The notes under the pieces: model-generated
Seen by the model: only the letters and a program-made list of their open reading frames with translations
What the model was told of the DNA's origin: nothing
Database searches by the model: none
Assembly (NCBI GenBank): GCA_012515595.1
Contig: JAAYYA010000410.1
Span: 1 to 36,408 of the forward strand
Reading direction: 5' to 3'
Length of the DNA stretch: 36,408 nucleotides
Origin: Actinomycetales bacterium
Lineage (GTDB): Bacteria > Actinomycetota > Actinomycetes > Actinomycetales > Dermatophilaceae
Position numbers and translations under genes: made by a program
Shown: positions 18,133 through 26,712 of the stretch, piece by piece
How positions within the stretch are numbered: position 1 is the stretch's first letter
Layout: every line of letters starts with the position of its first letter

Positions 18133-18936
18133 ATGGACCGCACGCACTCAGGCACCGGCACGAGGGTCCAGGGGACGGGAGGAGATCGGAGTCCGCCGCG
18201 CAGGCGCTCCCTGGCGGTCGCCAGTGCCGCGACCCTGGTCCTCCTGACGGCCTGCTCCGGGAGCACCCCGGCAGCCGACCCCTGCCAGGCGCTGCCTGAG
18301 GGTCAGGCCCCCGCCGTGGACACCGAACTGGTGGGACCGTTCACGAGCTTCGTCCGCCACGAGGGCACCCCGGAGGACGACGCGCGGACCGTGGACCTGT
18401 TCGCGTGCGCGGGCACAGAGCGGCCGCCGGCCGAGCTGCGGGCCCTGTATGCCGGGCTGTTCACCGACGCCGTCGCCGGTCAGGACGACGGAAGGTCGGC
18501 CGCCCTGGCCGGGCGGTACATCCTGCTCGTCGAGAGCATCGAGTCCTGGCCGGACGGACTGGACGCCACGACGGTCCTGCATGGCACGGCCGCAGATCTC
18601 CTGGCGGGGGCCGGCGGCCCCAGTGCCGCCGCCCTGGCTGCCGACTCGGGCGAACGGGCCGAGAACGACGTCGACCCGACCGTCGCCGAGGCCATCACAG
18701 ACGTCGTGGCGGACGCCCGACAGCAGCAGCTCCACACCCTGTTCGCCCTGACGTCCTTTCTCGGTGCGACGGAGTCGTCCCGGGCGCGCGAGGTGGTCGC
18801 GGTCATCACGGACGACTACGACGGGGACGTCGGCCACTTCGTGGCGGACGAGTCGCGCGCGGGGGCCGACCACCAGGCCGTCGCTGTGCGTCTGCTGGAG
18901 CTGCGGCAGGTGATCAACTGGGAGGCGACGCCGTGA
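18133..18936 (+). CDS. Putative lipoprotein of unknown function
   Basis: Lipobox LVLLTAC after a basic N-region and hydrophobic stretch. ORF opens at 18082; ATG at 18133 is the likely start. Confidence 0.65.
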   Translation: MDRTHSGTGTRVQGTGGDRSPPRRRSLAVASAATLVLLTACSGSTPAADPCQALPEGQAPAVDTELVGPFTSFVRHEGTPEDDARTVDLFACAGTERPPAELRALYAGLFTDAVAGQDDGRSAALAGRYILLVESIESWPDGLDATTVLHGTAADLLAGAGGPSAAALAADSGERAENDVDPTVAEAITDVVADARQQQLHTLFALTSFLGATESSRAREVVAVITDDYDGDVGHFVADESRAGADHQAVAVRLLELRQVINWEATP

Positions 18937-18959
18937 CACGGGCGTGACGCGTGCCCGGT

Positions 18960-19646
18960 CTAGGTGAGTATGCCGAGCAGGTCACCCGCCGCGTCGGCCA
19001 CGGCCGACGGGCCGGCAGCGGTGAGGTCACCGGGCGTCCCGGCCCCCCAGGTGACTCCCACGGGACGCATCCCGGCGGCCTGCGCGGCGCGGATGTCCAC
19101 GACGGCGTCCCCCACGTAGGCGCAGTCGGACGGCTCGACACCGAGCGTCTCCGCCGCATGCAACAGCGGGTCGGGGTGCGGCTTGTGCCGGGCGGTCGCC
19201 TCCAGGCCGATGACGGCCGCGAAGTCGTGGTCCAGCCGGACTGCGGCCAGCCCGCGGCGCACGGTGTCGCCGAACTTTGAGGAGACGACGGCGAGCCGGG
19301 ACCCGGCGGACAGGAGGCCGTCGAGGACCTCCGGAATGCCGTCGACCGCGCGGATCAGCTCGTCGTGGTGGGCGAGGTTCCAGTCGCGGTAGGTCTCGAC
19401 CATCGCATCGGCCCGACCGGGATAGCGCTCGCGGAAGGTGTCGATGAGCGTGCGGCCGATCCACGAGCGGGCCTCCTGCTCGCTGACGGATTCGCCGAGG
19501 TGGTGGCTGACGGTGTGCTGGAAGGAGGCCACGATCAGCGGGATGGTGTCTGCCAGGGTGCCGTCGAAGTCGAAGAACACCACGGGGTGCCGGGGAGCTG
19601 TCGGGGGCCGGGGCGCAGCGCGCTGTCCCGGGGTCGAGAAGGTCAT
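18960..19646 (-). CDS. HAD family hydrolase (phosphoglycolate phosphatase-like)
   Basis: [17 protein letters not shown] motif [20 protein letters not shown] motif IV. Confidence 0.93.
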   Translation of the reverse strand: MTFSTPGQRAAPRPPTAPRHPVVFFDFDGTLADTIPLIVASFQHTVSHHLGESVSEQEARSWIGRTLIDTFRERYPGRADAMVETYRDWNLAHHDELIRAVDGIPEVLDGLLSAGSRLAVVSSKFGDTVRRGLAAVRLDHDFAAVIGLEATARHKPHPDPLLHAAETLGVEPSDCAYVGDAVVDIRAAQAAGMRPVGVTWGAGTPGDLTAAGPSAVADAAGDLLGILT

Positions 19647-20320
19647 GCGGTCGGCTGCTCGGGCGTGCGCTCGTTGTAGCGGCCGGCGAGCTCCTGCCCG
19701 GACATCGCGTGGATGGCCGCCATGATCTCGTCGGTGGCCTCACGTCGGGCGCGTCCGGCCGGGACGCCGTCGAACCGGCCGGTGAAGTCGATGGGGGTGC
19801 CGAACTCGACCCGGAACTTGACCACCTTGGGGATGCGCGAGCCCACGGGCTGCAGCTTGTCCGTGCCGGTCAGCGCCACCGGCACGACCGGGCACCCGGC
19901 GGTCAGCGCCAGCCAGGCCACGCCCGTGCGGCCGCGGTAGAGGAGCCCGTCCCGGGAGCGGGTGCCCTCGGGGTAGATCCCGAACGCGCCGCCCTCCCTC
20001 AGGTGCGCCAGCGCGAGGTCCAGCGACAGCTGCGCGGCGCGGGTGTCGTCACGGTCGACGGGGATGGAACCGATGGCGGTGAAGAAGTGCCGGCTGACGA
20101 ACCCCTTGACACCCGTGCCGGTCCAGTAGTCGTCCTTGGCCAGGAACGACACCTGCCGCGGGGAGGTGAGCGGGATGACCAGGCTGTCGGCGAACGACAG
20201 GTGGTTGCTCGCCAGGATCACCGCGCCCTCGGCGGGCACGTTGTCGGCGCCGATCACCTCGGGTCGGTAGATCGCGAACGCGGTCGGTCGGACCACGACG
20301 CGCAGCGCGCGATACAACAT
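19643..20320 (-). CDS. Lysophospholipid acyltransferase (1-acyl-sn-glycerol-3-phosphate acyltransferase-like)
   Basis: [12 protein letters not shown] (NHxxxxD) and [11 protein letters not shown] motifs of PlsC family; 4-bp overlap with the HAD gene. Confidence 0.94.
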   Translation of the reverse strand: MLYRALRVVVRPTAFAIYRPEVIGADNVPAEGAVILASNHLSFADSLVIPLTSPRQVSFLAKDDYWTGTGVKGFVSRHFFTAIGSIPVDRDDTRAAQLSLDLALAHLREGGAFGIYPEGTRSRDGLLYRGRTGVAWLALTAGCPVVPVALTGTDKLQPVGSRIPKVVKFRVEFGTPIDFTGRFDGVPAGRARREATDEIMAAIHAMSGQELAGRYNERTPEQPTA

Positions 20321-20347
20321 GTGGCCTCCAGCAGGCGTGCGGACCGG

Positions 20348-22771
20348 TCAGTGGGTCGGGTCGTCCTCGACTGCAATCACGGTACCGCCGAGGACGCTCT
20401 CGATCACCGGCAGTCCCACCGCGCCGGAGCTCTCCAGGTCCTCGTCGTCGTCCCGGGGCACGTCACCGCCGGGCTGGGGTGCCGGAGGCGGGGCAGCCTG
20501 GGGCGTCGGCGTTCGGTCCGGTGCCGCTGCCTGCGGTGGCGTGGCGGTCGGTCCAGTTGACGGCGAGCCTGTATGACGAGGTGCTGGCCTGGGTGGATCC
20601 GTCGGCGTCTCTGCTGGTGCCGGAGTCGCGGCCGACCCCTGACGGGGCCCGGGTGCCGTCCGCTGCTCGTCCTCCGGGCCTGGGCCGCGGCTCGGGCCCG
20701 GCGCGGGGTTGTCTGCCGGCTGGGAGGGCTCAGGGGCATCCGGGGCCGGGTCGGTCGCCCAGGAGGGCGGTGCCTGGCGCGCCGTCTGGGACCACTCCTG
20801 CGCCGGCGGCGCACCCGCCGGCGGCGCTCCGCGACCGGACTGCGCGCCGTAACCCCGGCCACCGGCGGCGCCGAGCTGTTCCGCCGCGCTCGGCTCGTCC
20901 GGCGCCGTCGGGGATGGCGCCGTCGGGGGTGGCACCGCCCGGGCCGGGTCTGGTCCAGGACCAGGCGTGGGCGGCGGTGCACCGGCCGATCCTCCCCGCG
21001 GGCCTCCTCCCCCGGGTGCCACGCCCCCCTCGACGCGGGTGTCCAGACCGATGGCGTCGATGAGGGCCTGGCGCACGACCTCGGCGTGCGCACCCTGGTT
21101 GAAGGTCGAGGCCAGCCCCTCGCTGCTCAGCCCGAGCAGCACCCGGCGTCCGTCGAAGTCCAGGACGGTGCTGTTCACGGAGACCAGGGTCCAGGTGACC
21201 CGCCGGATCTCCTTGATCTTGTCGAGCACCTCTGGCCAGGCGCGGCGCACCGCGTCGGTGTCCAGGGAACCCGGCGCCCCGGTCGGGGGCGGAGCAGGAC
21301 TCGCCTGGGGGGCGGGCCCCGACAAGGCAGGACCCGGCTCCGGGGCGGGACCCCGCTCCGGGGCGGGACCCCGTTCCGGGGCGGCTGGCGCGGAGATCGG
21401 CTCGGAGGCGGCGGGCGCGGGTCGGGCGTGCAACGGTGCGGACGCTGCCGGCTGAGCCTCAGGTGCGGGCCGCTCGACCGGCGCTGCGGACGCGGCGGGG
21501 GCAGGGGCTGGGGGCCGGACCTCCCCGCCGGGCGCAGACTCCGGAACCTCCCGACGGGTCGCGGGCTGCGGCACCTCCCGACGGGCCGCGGCCTCGGGCT
21601 GCTGACCCGGCCCCGCGGCCAGGCGACGCTCGATGCGGTCCAGGCGCGCGGCATACCCCTCCTCGCCCGCGGCAGCGGGCAGCAGGAGACGCGCGCAGAT
21701 CAGCTCCAGGTGCAGGCGGTAGGAGACCGCCCCGGTCATCTCCGACAGCCCCCGGGAGACGACGTCGGCGCACCGGGTCAGGGTGCTCGGGCCGTAGACC
21801 GAGGCCTGCTGGCGCAGCCGCTCGACCTGGTCCTCCGGCATGCCCCGCAGCAGCCCGCCGGCGCGGTCGCCCACAGCGGAGACGACGATGAGGTCGCGGT
21901 AGCGCTCGAGGAGGTCCTCCACGAAGCGGCGCGGGTCGTGACCGGACTCCATGACGCGGTCGACCTGGCGGAAGACCGCGGCGGTGTCCTGGGCGCCGAC
22001 CGCGTCGACGACCGAGTCGAGCAGCTCGACGTCGGTGAAGCCCAGCAGCGCCGCGGCACCGTCGTAGGTCAGGCCACGGTCGTCCGCACCGGAGATCAGC
22101 TGGTCCAGGACCGACAGCGAGTCGCGGACCGAGCCGCCGCCCGCCCGCGTCACGAACGAGAGCACCCCCGGCTCCAGCGTGACGCCCTCGGCCGCGCAGA
22201 GCTCCTCCAGGTAGGAGGTGAGCCGCTGCGGCGGCACCAGGTGGAAGGGGTAGTGGTGGGTCCGCGACCGGATCGTGGAGAGCACCTTGTCGGGCTCGGT
22301 CGTGGCAAAGATGAACTTCACGTGCTCCGGCGGCTCCTCGACCACCTTGAGCAGGGCGTTGAAGCCGTGCGAGGTCACCATGTGCGCCTCGTCGATGATG
22401 TAGACCTTGTAGCGCGACTGGGCCGGGCCGAAGGCGGCCCGCTCGCGCAGGTCGCGGGCGTCGTCCACGCCGCCGTGGCTGGCCGCGTCGATCTCGATCA
22501 CGTCGACCGAGCCGGGACCGCCGCGCGCGAGCGCGACGCACGACTCGCACTCCCCGCACGGGTCCGGCGTGGGGCCCTGCTCGCAGTTGAGGCAGCGGGC
22601 CAGGATCCGCGCGCTGGTGGTCTTGCCGCAGCCCCGGGGGCCGCTGAACAGGTAGGCGTGGTTGACCCGGCCGGAGCGCAGCGCCTGCATCAGGGGATCG
22701 GTGACGTGCTCCTGCCCGATGACGTCGGCGAAGGTCTCGGGCCGGTAGCGGCGGTACAGCGCGGTGCTCAC
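20348..22771 (-). CDS. dnaX: DNA polymerase III subunit gamma/tau
   Basis: GTG start at 22771 (VSTALYRRYRPETFADVIGQEHVTDPL). Walker A SGPRGCGKTTSARILA; CxxC zinc module; long Pro/Ala-rich C-terminus. Confidence 0.97.
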   Translation of the reverse strand: MSTALYRRYRPETFADVIGQEHVTDPLMQALRSGRVNHAYLFSGPRGCGKTTSARILARCLNCEQGPTPDPCGECESCVALARGGPGSVDVIEIDAASHGGVDDARDLRERAAFGPAQSRYKVYIIDEAHMVTSHGFNALLKVVEEPPEHVKFIFATTEPDKVLSTIRSRTHHYPFHLVPPQRLTSYLEELCAAEGVTLEPGVLSFVTRAGGGSVRDSLSVLDQLISGADDRGLTYDGAAALLGFTDVELLDSVVDAVGAQDTAAVFRQVDRVMESGHDPRRFVEDLLERYRDLIVVSAVGDRAGGLLRGMPEDQVERLRQQASVYGPSTLTRCADVVSRGLSEMTGAVSYRLHLELICARLLLPAAAGEEGYAARLDRIERRLAAGPGQQPEAAARREVPQPATRREVPESAPGGEVRPPAPAPAASAAPVERPAPEAQPAASAPLHARPAPAASEPISAPAAPERGPAPERGPAPEPGPALSGPAPQASPAPPPTGAPGSLDTDAVRRAWPEVLDKIKEIRRVTWTLVSVNSTVLDFDGRRVLLGLSSEGLASTFNQGAHAEVVRQALIDAIGLDTRVEGGVAPGGGGPRGGSAGAPPPTPGPGPDPARAVPPPTAPSPTAPDEPSAAEQLGAAGGRGYGAQSGRGAPPAGAPPAQEWSQTARQAPPSWATDPAPDAPEPSQPADNPAPGPSRGPGPEDEQRTAPGPRQGSAATPAPAETPTDPPRPAPRHTGSPSTGPTATPPQAAAPDRTPTPQAAPPPAPQPGGDVPRDDDEDLESSGAVGLPVIESVLGGTVIAVEDDPTH

Positions 22772-22829
22772 GGGGAAGACCCTAGCCGCCGCCCCCGACG
22801 GCCACCGACCCTCGCCCACAGCCTGTGGA

Positions 22830-25079
22830 TCAGCCCACCTGCAGCACGGTCATCCGGTGCGCGGCCCGGGTCAGCACGACATACAGCACCCGGGGTCCGC
22901 CCGGTGACTCCTCGATGATCTCGTCCGGGTCGACCACCACCGTGGCGTCCCACTCCAGCCCCTTGGAGGACAGCGGGTCGATGAGCACCACCCGGCCGTC
23001 GTAGCGGCTCGTCACCCCGGTCAGGTCCGCCCACCAGCGCTGCGGCGCGATCACCGCGAGGGACCCGCCGATCTCGTCGGCCAGCTCCGCGACGGCCCGC
23101 TCGACCGCCGCGGACACCGCCGCACCGTCCGCGGGCACGGACAGCTCTACCGGCTCGACGCCGGTCTCCCGGACCGCCTGCGGGATGTCCGCGTCGGGGA
23201 CGTGCTGGCGGATCAGGCGCTCGGCATACTCGAAGATCTCCCGGGCGTTGCGGTAGTTGGTGTCCATGTGGAACCCGCGGCGCACCGAGCTGCCGAAGGC
23301 CTCCTCGCGGGCGGTGAGCGACTCCTCCGGGTCCGGCCAGGAGCTCTGCGCGGCGTCGCCGACCACGGTCCACGAGGCGAAGCGCCCGCGGCGCCCGAGC
23401 ATCCGCCACTGCATCGGGGACAGGTCCTGGGCCTCGTCGACGAGCACGTGGGCGTACTCGTCCGCGGCGGTCACCCGGCCGCTCATGAGCCGCTCACGGG
23501 GGTCGCTGGAGACCCGGGTCCCGGCCCCGCCGACCGACTCGCCCGGCGCCCCGGGGATGTCGCCGTCCACGCCGACGCGCAGGGCGGACATGCCGTATTG
23601 CGAGGCGTCGTCCAGCTCCTCGATCTCGTAGAAGCCGCGCTCCTCCGAGGGCAGGTCGACCATCGGGCCGAGGCGGGCGGCCAGCTCGTCGACCAGGGCC
23701 ACGTCGGCCACCGACCACGTGCCCGTCTCGAGGGCTGTCTGCAGGGAGTCGGACAGTATGCCGGCAGCCGCCTCTCCCAGGACACCGCCGGCGAGCCGGC
23801 GGGCCAGGTCGGGGTCGGCGAGCCAGAGCAGGACCTCCCGGGGGTCGACCGGGCGCCACCACTCGCGCAGGAAGGCCTCGACGTCGCCGGAGTCCGCGAA
23901 CTTGTCGAGGAACTGCTCCCGGTCGCCCTCCCGCACCTGCGCCCAGGCGGCCTCGGCGAGCTCCCGCTGCGCGACGTCGTAGGAGTTGTTGCGCTGGTGG
24001 TGCCGCAGCACCGCGCGGCGCACCCGCTCCAGAGCGGGCTTCTCCAACCGGACCGCGTGGCCGGCGACGAAGGACCGGAACAGGTTCGGCGACCCCGGGA
24101 TCGGCTCCCGCACCAGGGCGTTCAGCACCTGCCGGACCCGCAGGCTGCCCTTGAGCGCGGCCGCCTCGGGCGGGTCCATCCGGGTGGCGGTGATGCCGCC
24201 GACCAGGTCCCCGACCGAGCGCAGGACGACCGAGTCCTCGCCCAGCCCGGGCAGCACCCGCTCGATATAGGCGGTGTAGGCCGCAGAGGGCCCCACGACG
24301 AGCACCCCGCCGGACTCGAACTTACGTCGGTCGGAGTAGAGCAGGTAGGCGGCACGGTGCAACGCCACCACCGTCTTGCCGGTCCCGGGTCCCCCGGTGA
24401 TCTCGGTGACTCCGCGGGCGGCCGCGCGGATCGCCTCGTCCTGGTGTTGCTGGATGGTGGCCACGATGTCCCGCATCCGCTGACCGCGGGTGCGGGTCAG
24501 GGCCGCGAGGAGCGCACCGTCGCCGACCACCACGAGGTCGTCCGGCGGCTCGGCGACCATGAGGTCGTCCTCCACCCCGACGACCAACTCGCCCTGGCAG
24601 CGCAGCACCCGGCGCCGCAGCACGCCCTGGGGGTCCACCGGGGTGGCGCGGTAGAACGCGGAGGCCGCGGGCGCGCGCCAGTCGATGACCAGCGGCTCGT
24701 AGTCGTCGTCCCGCACGCCGAGCCGACCGATGTAGCGGACCTCCCGGCCCGAGGGGTGCCCGTCGTCCGCGTGGTCCAGGTCGAGCCGGCCGAAGACCAG
24801 CCCCTCGTGCTGGTTCTGCAGGGAGGCGGTGCGCCGCGAGGCCGAGAAGACCAGCGCGTCGCGCTCGAAGAGCCCGGCCAGCTCCTCCTCGCGGGGGTCG
24901 CCGGTGCCCCGGCGGTCGGTCTGTCCCCGAGCCATGCCCTCCGCGTGCACGAGCTGTGCCCGGTCCACGGCCTTGGCCAGCTCGGTGTACACCCGGTCGA
25001 CGTGCGCCTGCTCGATGGCAATCTCACGTGCGACGAGGTCCTCGGCGGCTTCGCTCACCTTCGGTTCCATCCCCTCCAC
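22830..25079 (-). CDS. UvrD/Rep-like superfamily 1 helicase of the HelD type (RNA polymerase recycling/HelR-like)
   Basis: MEGMEPKVSEAAEDLVAREIAIEQAHVDRVYTEL N-terminal coiled coil; EITGGPGTGKTVVALHRAAYLLY; DEAQDLSPMQWRML; VVVLTRA-type C-terminus. Confidence 0.88.
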   Translation of the reverse strand: MEGMEPKVSEAAEDLVAREIAIEQAHVDRVYTELAKAVDRAQLVHAEGMARGQTDRRGTGDPREEELAGLFERDALVFSASRRTASLQNQHEGLVFGRLDLDHADDGHPSGREVRYIGRLGVRDDDYEPLVIDWRAPAASAFYRATPVDPQGVLRRRVLRCQGELVVGVEDDLMVAEPPDDLVVVGDGALLAALTRTRGQRMRDIVATIQQHQDEAIRAAARGVTEITGGPGTGKTVVALHRAAYLLYSDRRKFESGGVLVVGPSAAYTAYIERVLPGLGEDSVVLRSVGDLVGGITATRMDPPEAAALKGSLRVRQVLNALVREPIPGSPNLFRSFVAGHAVRLEKPALERVRRAVLRHHQRNNSYDVAQRELAEAAWAQVREGDREQFLDKFADSGDVEAFLREWWRPVDPREVLLWLADPDLARRLAGGVLGEAAAGILSDSLQTALETGTWSVADVALVDELAARLGPMVDLPSEERGFYEIEELDDASQYGMSALRVGVDGDIPGAPGESVGGAGTRVSSDPRERLMSGRVTAADEYAHVLVDEAQDLSPMQWRMLGRRGRFASWTVVGDAAQSSWPDPEESLTAREEAFGSSVRRGFHMDTNYRNAREIFEYAERLIRQHVPDADIPQAVRETGVEPVELSVPADGAAVSAAVERAVAELADEIGGSLAVIAPQRWWADLTGVTSRYDGRVVLIDPLSSKGLEWDATVVVDPDEIIEESPGGPRVLYVVLTRAAHRMTVLQVG

Positions 25080-25219
25080 CCGACGGCCGGGTCACGGTCG
25101 TTGGTCCGTCAACGGGTCGGACTAGCCTACCCGCCCGGGTGCCGGATCACGGCCCCGCCACCTGCGGACCGGCGGTGGCCACCCGGACCCTGGCCCACGT
25201 CATACGGCGCCGGCGCCTC

Positions 25220-26215
25220 TCAGATCCACTCGCGGCGCGTCGCCTGCACACCGGCCTGGAAACGGGTGGCGGCCCCGAGGGTGTTCATCAGGACCGATAC
25301 CCGACGCTCCACGGTGCGGGTCGAGACGTTCAGGCTGCGCGCGATCTGCTGGTCCGTCGCGCCGGTCGCGAGCAGTCCCAGGATCCGGCGGTCCCGTTCG
25401 ACCAGGGGCGGCTGGTCGGACCCGCCGGTGAGCCGCGCGAGGGTGGGCGCCATGGGGGTGGACAGCTCGAAGGCCACCTCGAACAGCGCCTCGACCGCGG
25501 CGATCGGAGCCCGTCGTCGCACGACGAACGACCCGTCAGCCCGGGCGTCGTGACGCGACAGGTCGATCAGGGCCGCCCGGTCGTCCACGATCAGCCCGCT
25601 GAACGGGAGCCCGTCGGCCACCGCGATCCGCTGCCCTGCCGCGGCGCCCGCCTCGAGCGCAGCCAGCACACCGTCGTGCGCGAACAACCTGACGTCCACC
25701 ACGAGACCGACCTCCGACGGCCGCAGGCTCGCCCGGGAGAACAGGCCTCCCTCCTCCAGCACGAGGCGCCGGGAGACGGGCGAGTCGTCCAGGAAGGCTC
25801 GGAGTCGCTGGTCCGCCGTGGCCGCCATGGAGTAGGCGGCGAGCACCACCAGATCTACCGACCGGAGCATCTCCACCCCGACGAATCCCGGCGGCTCAGG
25901 CTCGTCCCGGGCCTTGCGCCACAACGCGCCGAGCTCCGTGGCGGTGTTGCGGGTTGACCGGGCCCGGGTCTCCAGCGCGGTGGCCAGCCTGGGGAGCGCC
26001 ACCTCGGGCGGGACGATGTCCCACACGCCGGGTCCGGCGTCGCTGATCAGCTGTCGCGCCGCCAGGAAGGCCGCGGCCCGGTCGACGTCCTCGGGGTGGT
26101 GCCCCGCCTCGACCAGGGCCTCCCGGGTCGGTCGACCGAGTCGCAGCATCGTGAGGTAGAGCGCCGACAGGAACTCCTCGAACTGGGGATCGGTGAGTTC
26201 GTCGAGCCGAGCCAT
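25220..26215 (-). CDS. LuxR-type HTH transcriptional regulator with TrmB-like N-terminal half
   Basis: C-terminal RDRRILGLLATGATDQQIARSLNVSTRTVERRVSVLMNTLGAATRFQAG. ORF opens at 26284; start placed at 26215 because a -10-like TATAGT (26255-26260) lies inside the longer ORF. Confidence 0.82.
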   Translation of the reverse strand: MARLDELTDPQFEEFLSALYLTMLRLGRPTREALVEAGHHPEDVDRAAAFLAARQLISDAGPGVWDIVPPEVALPRLATALETRARSTRNTATELGALWRKARDEPEPPGFVGVEMLRSVDLVVLAAYSMAATADQRLRAFLDDSPVSRRLVLEEGGLFSRASLRPSEVGLVVDVRLFAHDGVLAALEAGAAAGQRIAVADGLPFSGLIVDDRAALIDLSRHDARADGSFVVRRRAPIAAVEALFEVAFELSTPMAPTLARLTGGSDQPPLVERDRRILGLLATGATDQQIARSLNVSTRTVERRVSVLMNTLGAATRFQAGVQATRREWI

Positions 26216-26254
26216 CTGTCCGCCTGTCATCGCGATGTCGGATTGCCGCCATTG

Positions 26255-26288
26255 ACTATAAACCGACATCTGTGGGCGTGACATCTGT
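26255..26288 (-). promoter_or_regulatory. Putative promoter/operator of the LuxR-type regulator (TATAGT -10 and GACATCTGT direct repeats)
   Basis: TATAGT on the minus strand at 26255-26260; GACATCTGT at 26265-26273 and 26280-26288 (15-bp start-to-start). Confidence 0.4.
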
Positions 26289-26339
26289 CAGCGGACGTGT
26301 CACAGTGGTCGAACCGGCTTAGCCGGCGTGGGGATCGTG

Positions 26340-26445
26340 AGCGTCGGTTGTTATCCCCCCCGAAGCAACCAGACCCTGCCTCACAGCGTGGCCCACCTGG
26401 GAGATGACCCCCCCTGCCTCCCAGGTGGGCCCACGCATTTTCTGG
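26340..26445 (+). ncRNA. 6C RNA (actinobacterial small RNA with two C-rich-loop hairpins)
   Basis: Hairpin 1 GGTTGTT-atCCCCCCCga-AGCAACC (26346-26370), then agaccctgcctcacagcgtggccc. Hairpin 2 GCGTGGCCCACCTGGGAG-atgaCCCCCCCtgc-CTCCCAGGTGGGCCCACGC (26386-26436), followed by ATTTTCT. Both loops carry 7 consecutive C, matching the 6C RNA definition. Confidence 0.85.
26386..26443 (+). terminator. Intrinsic terminator (3' hairpin of the 6C RNA)
   Basis: 18-bp stem with one bulge followed by ATTTTCT. Confidence 0.8.
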
Positions 26446-26485
26446 CTCTGGAGCACGACGCCCCGCCCACCTGGCTCGACCCCAG

Positions 26486-26640
26486 TGGCTCGCGGGTCAA
26501 TGGGGCGCACTCTGACCACCCCCAGCCTCCCCACGAGAAGGCTGCCCGACTCACCTAAGTCGGCCCCGGTGGCTCGCGGGTCAACCCAGCGCACTCTGAC
26601 CACCCCCAGCCTCCCCACGAGAAGGCTGCCCGCTCCACCT
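26486..26640. repeat. Tandem direct repeat, two ~71-bp copies at 84-bp period
   Basis: TGGCTCGCGGGTCAA....GCGCACTCTGACCACCCCCAGCCTCCCCACGAGAAGGCTGCCCG at 26486 and 26570. Confidence 0.9.
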
Positions 26641-26712
26641 GCCGGCACCAGTCCCGCCTCGGGCCCGGGACCCGGCACCCCTCGGGCGCCCTTCCTGGCT
26701 TAGTGTCGTCTC

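Noticed and set aside
20348-22771. Programmed frameshift in dnaX giving gamma
   Set aside because: No A-rich slippery heptamer seen in this high-GC gene.
22772-22829. SRP 4.5S RNA (ffs) next to dnaX
   Set aside because: The intergenic gap is only ~60 bp and shows no SRP Alu/S-domain hairpin.
20573-22918. Plus-strand 781-aa ORF opposite dnaX (and 23202..25553 opposite the helicase)
   Set aside because: Antisense shadow ORFs in high GC; no recognisable domain.
26319-26678. Minus ORF with 28-aa repeats
   Set aside because: Spans the antisense of the 6C RNA and the 84-bp tandem repeat; no convincing start or RBS. The repeat itself is reported instead.
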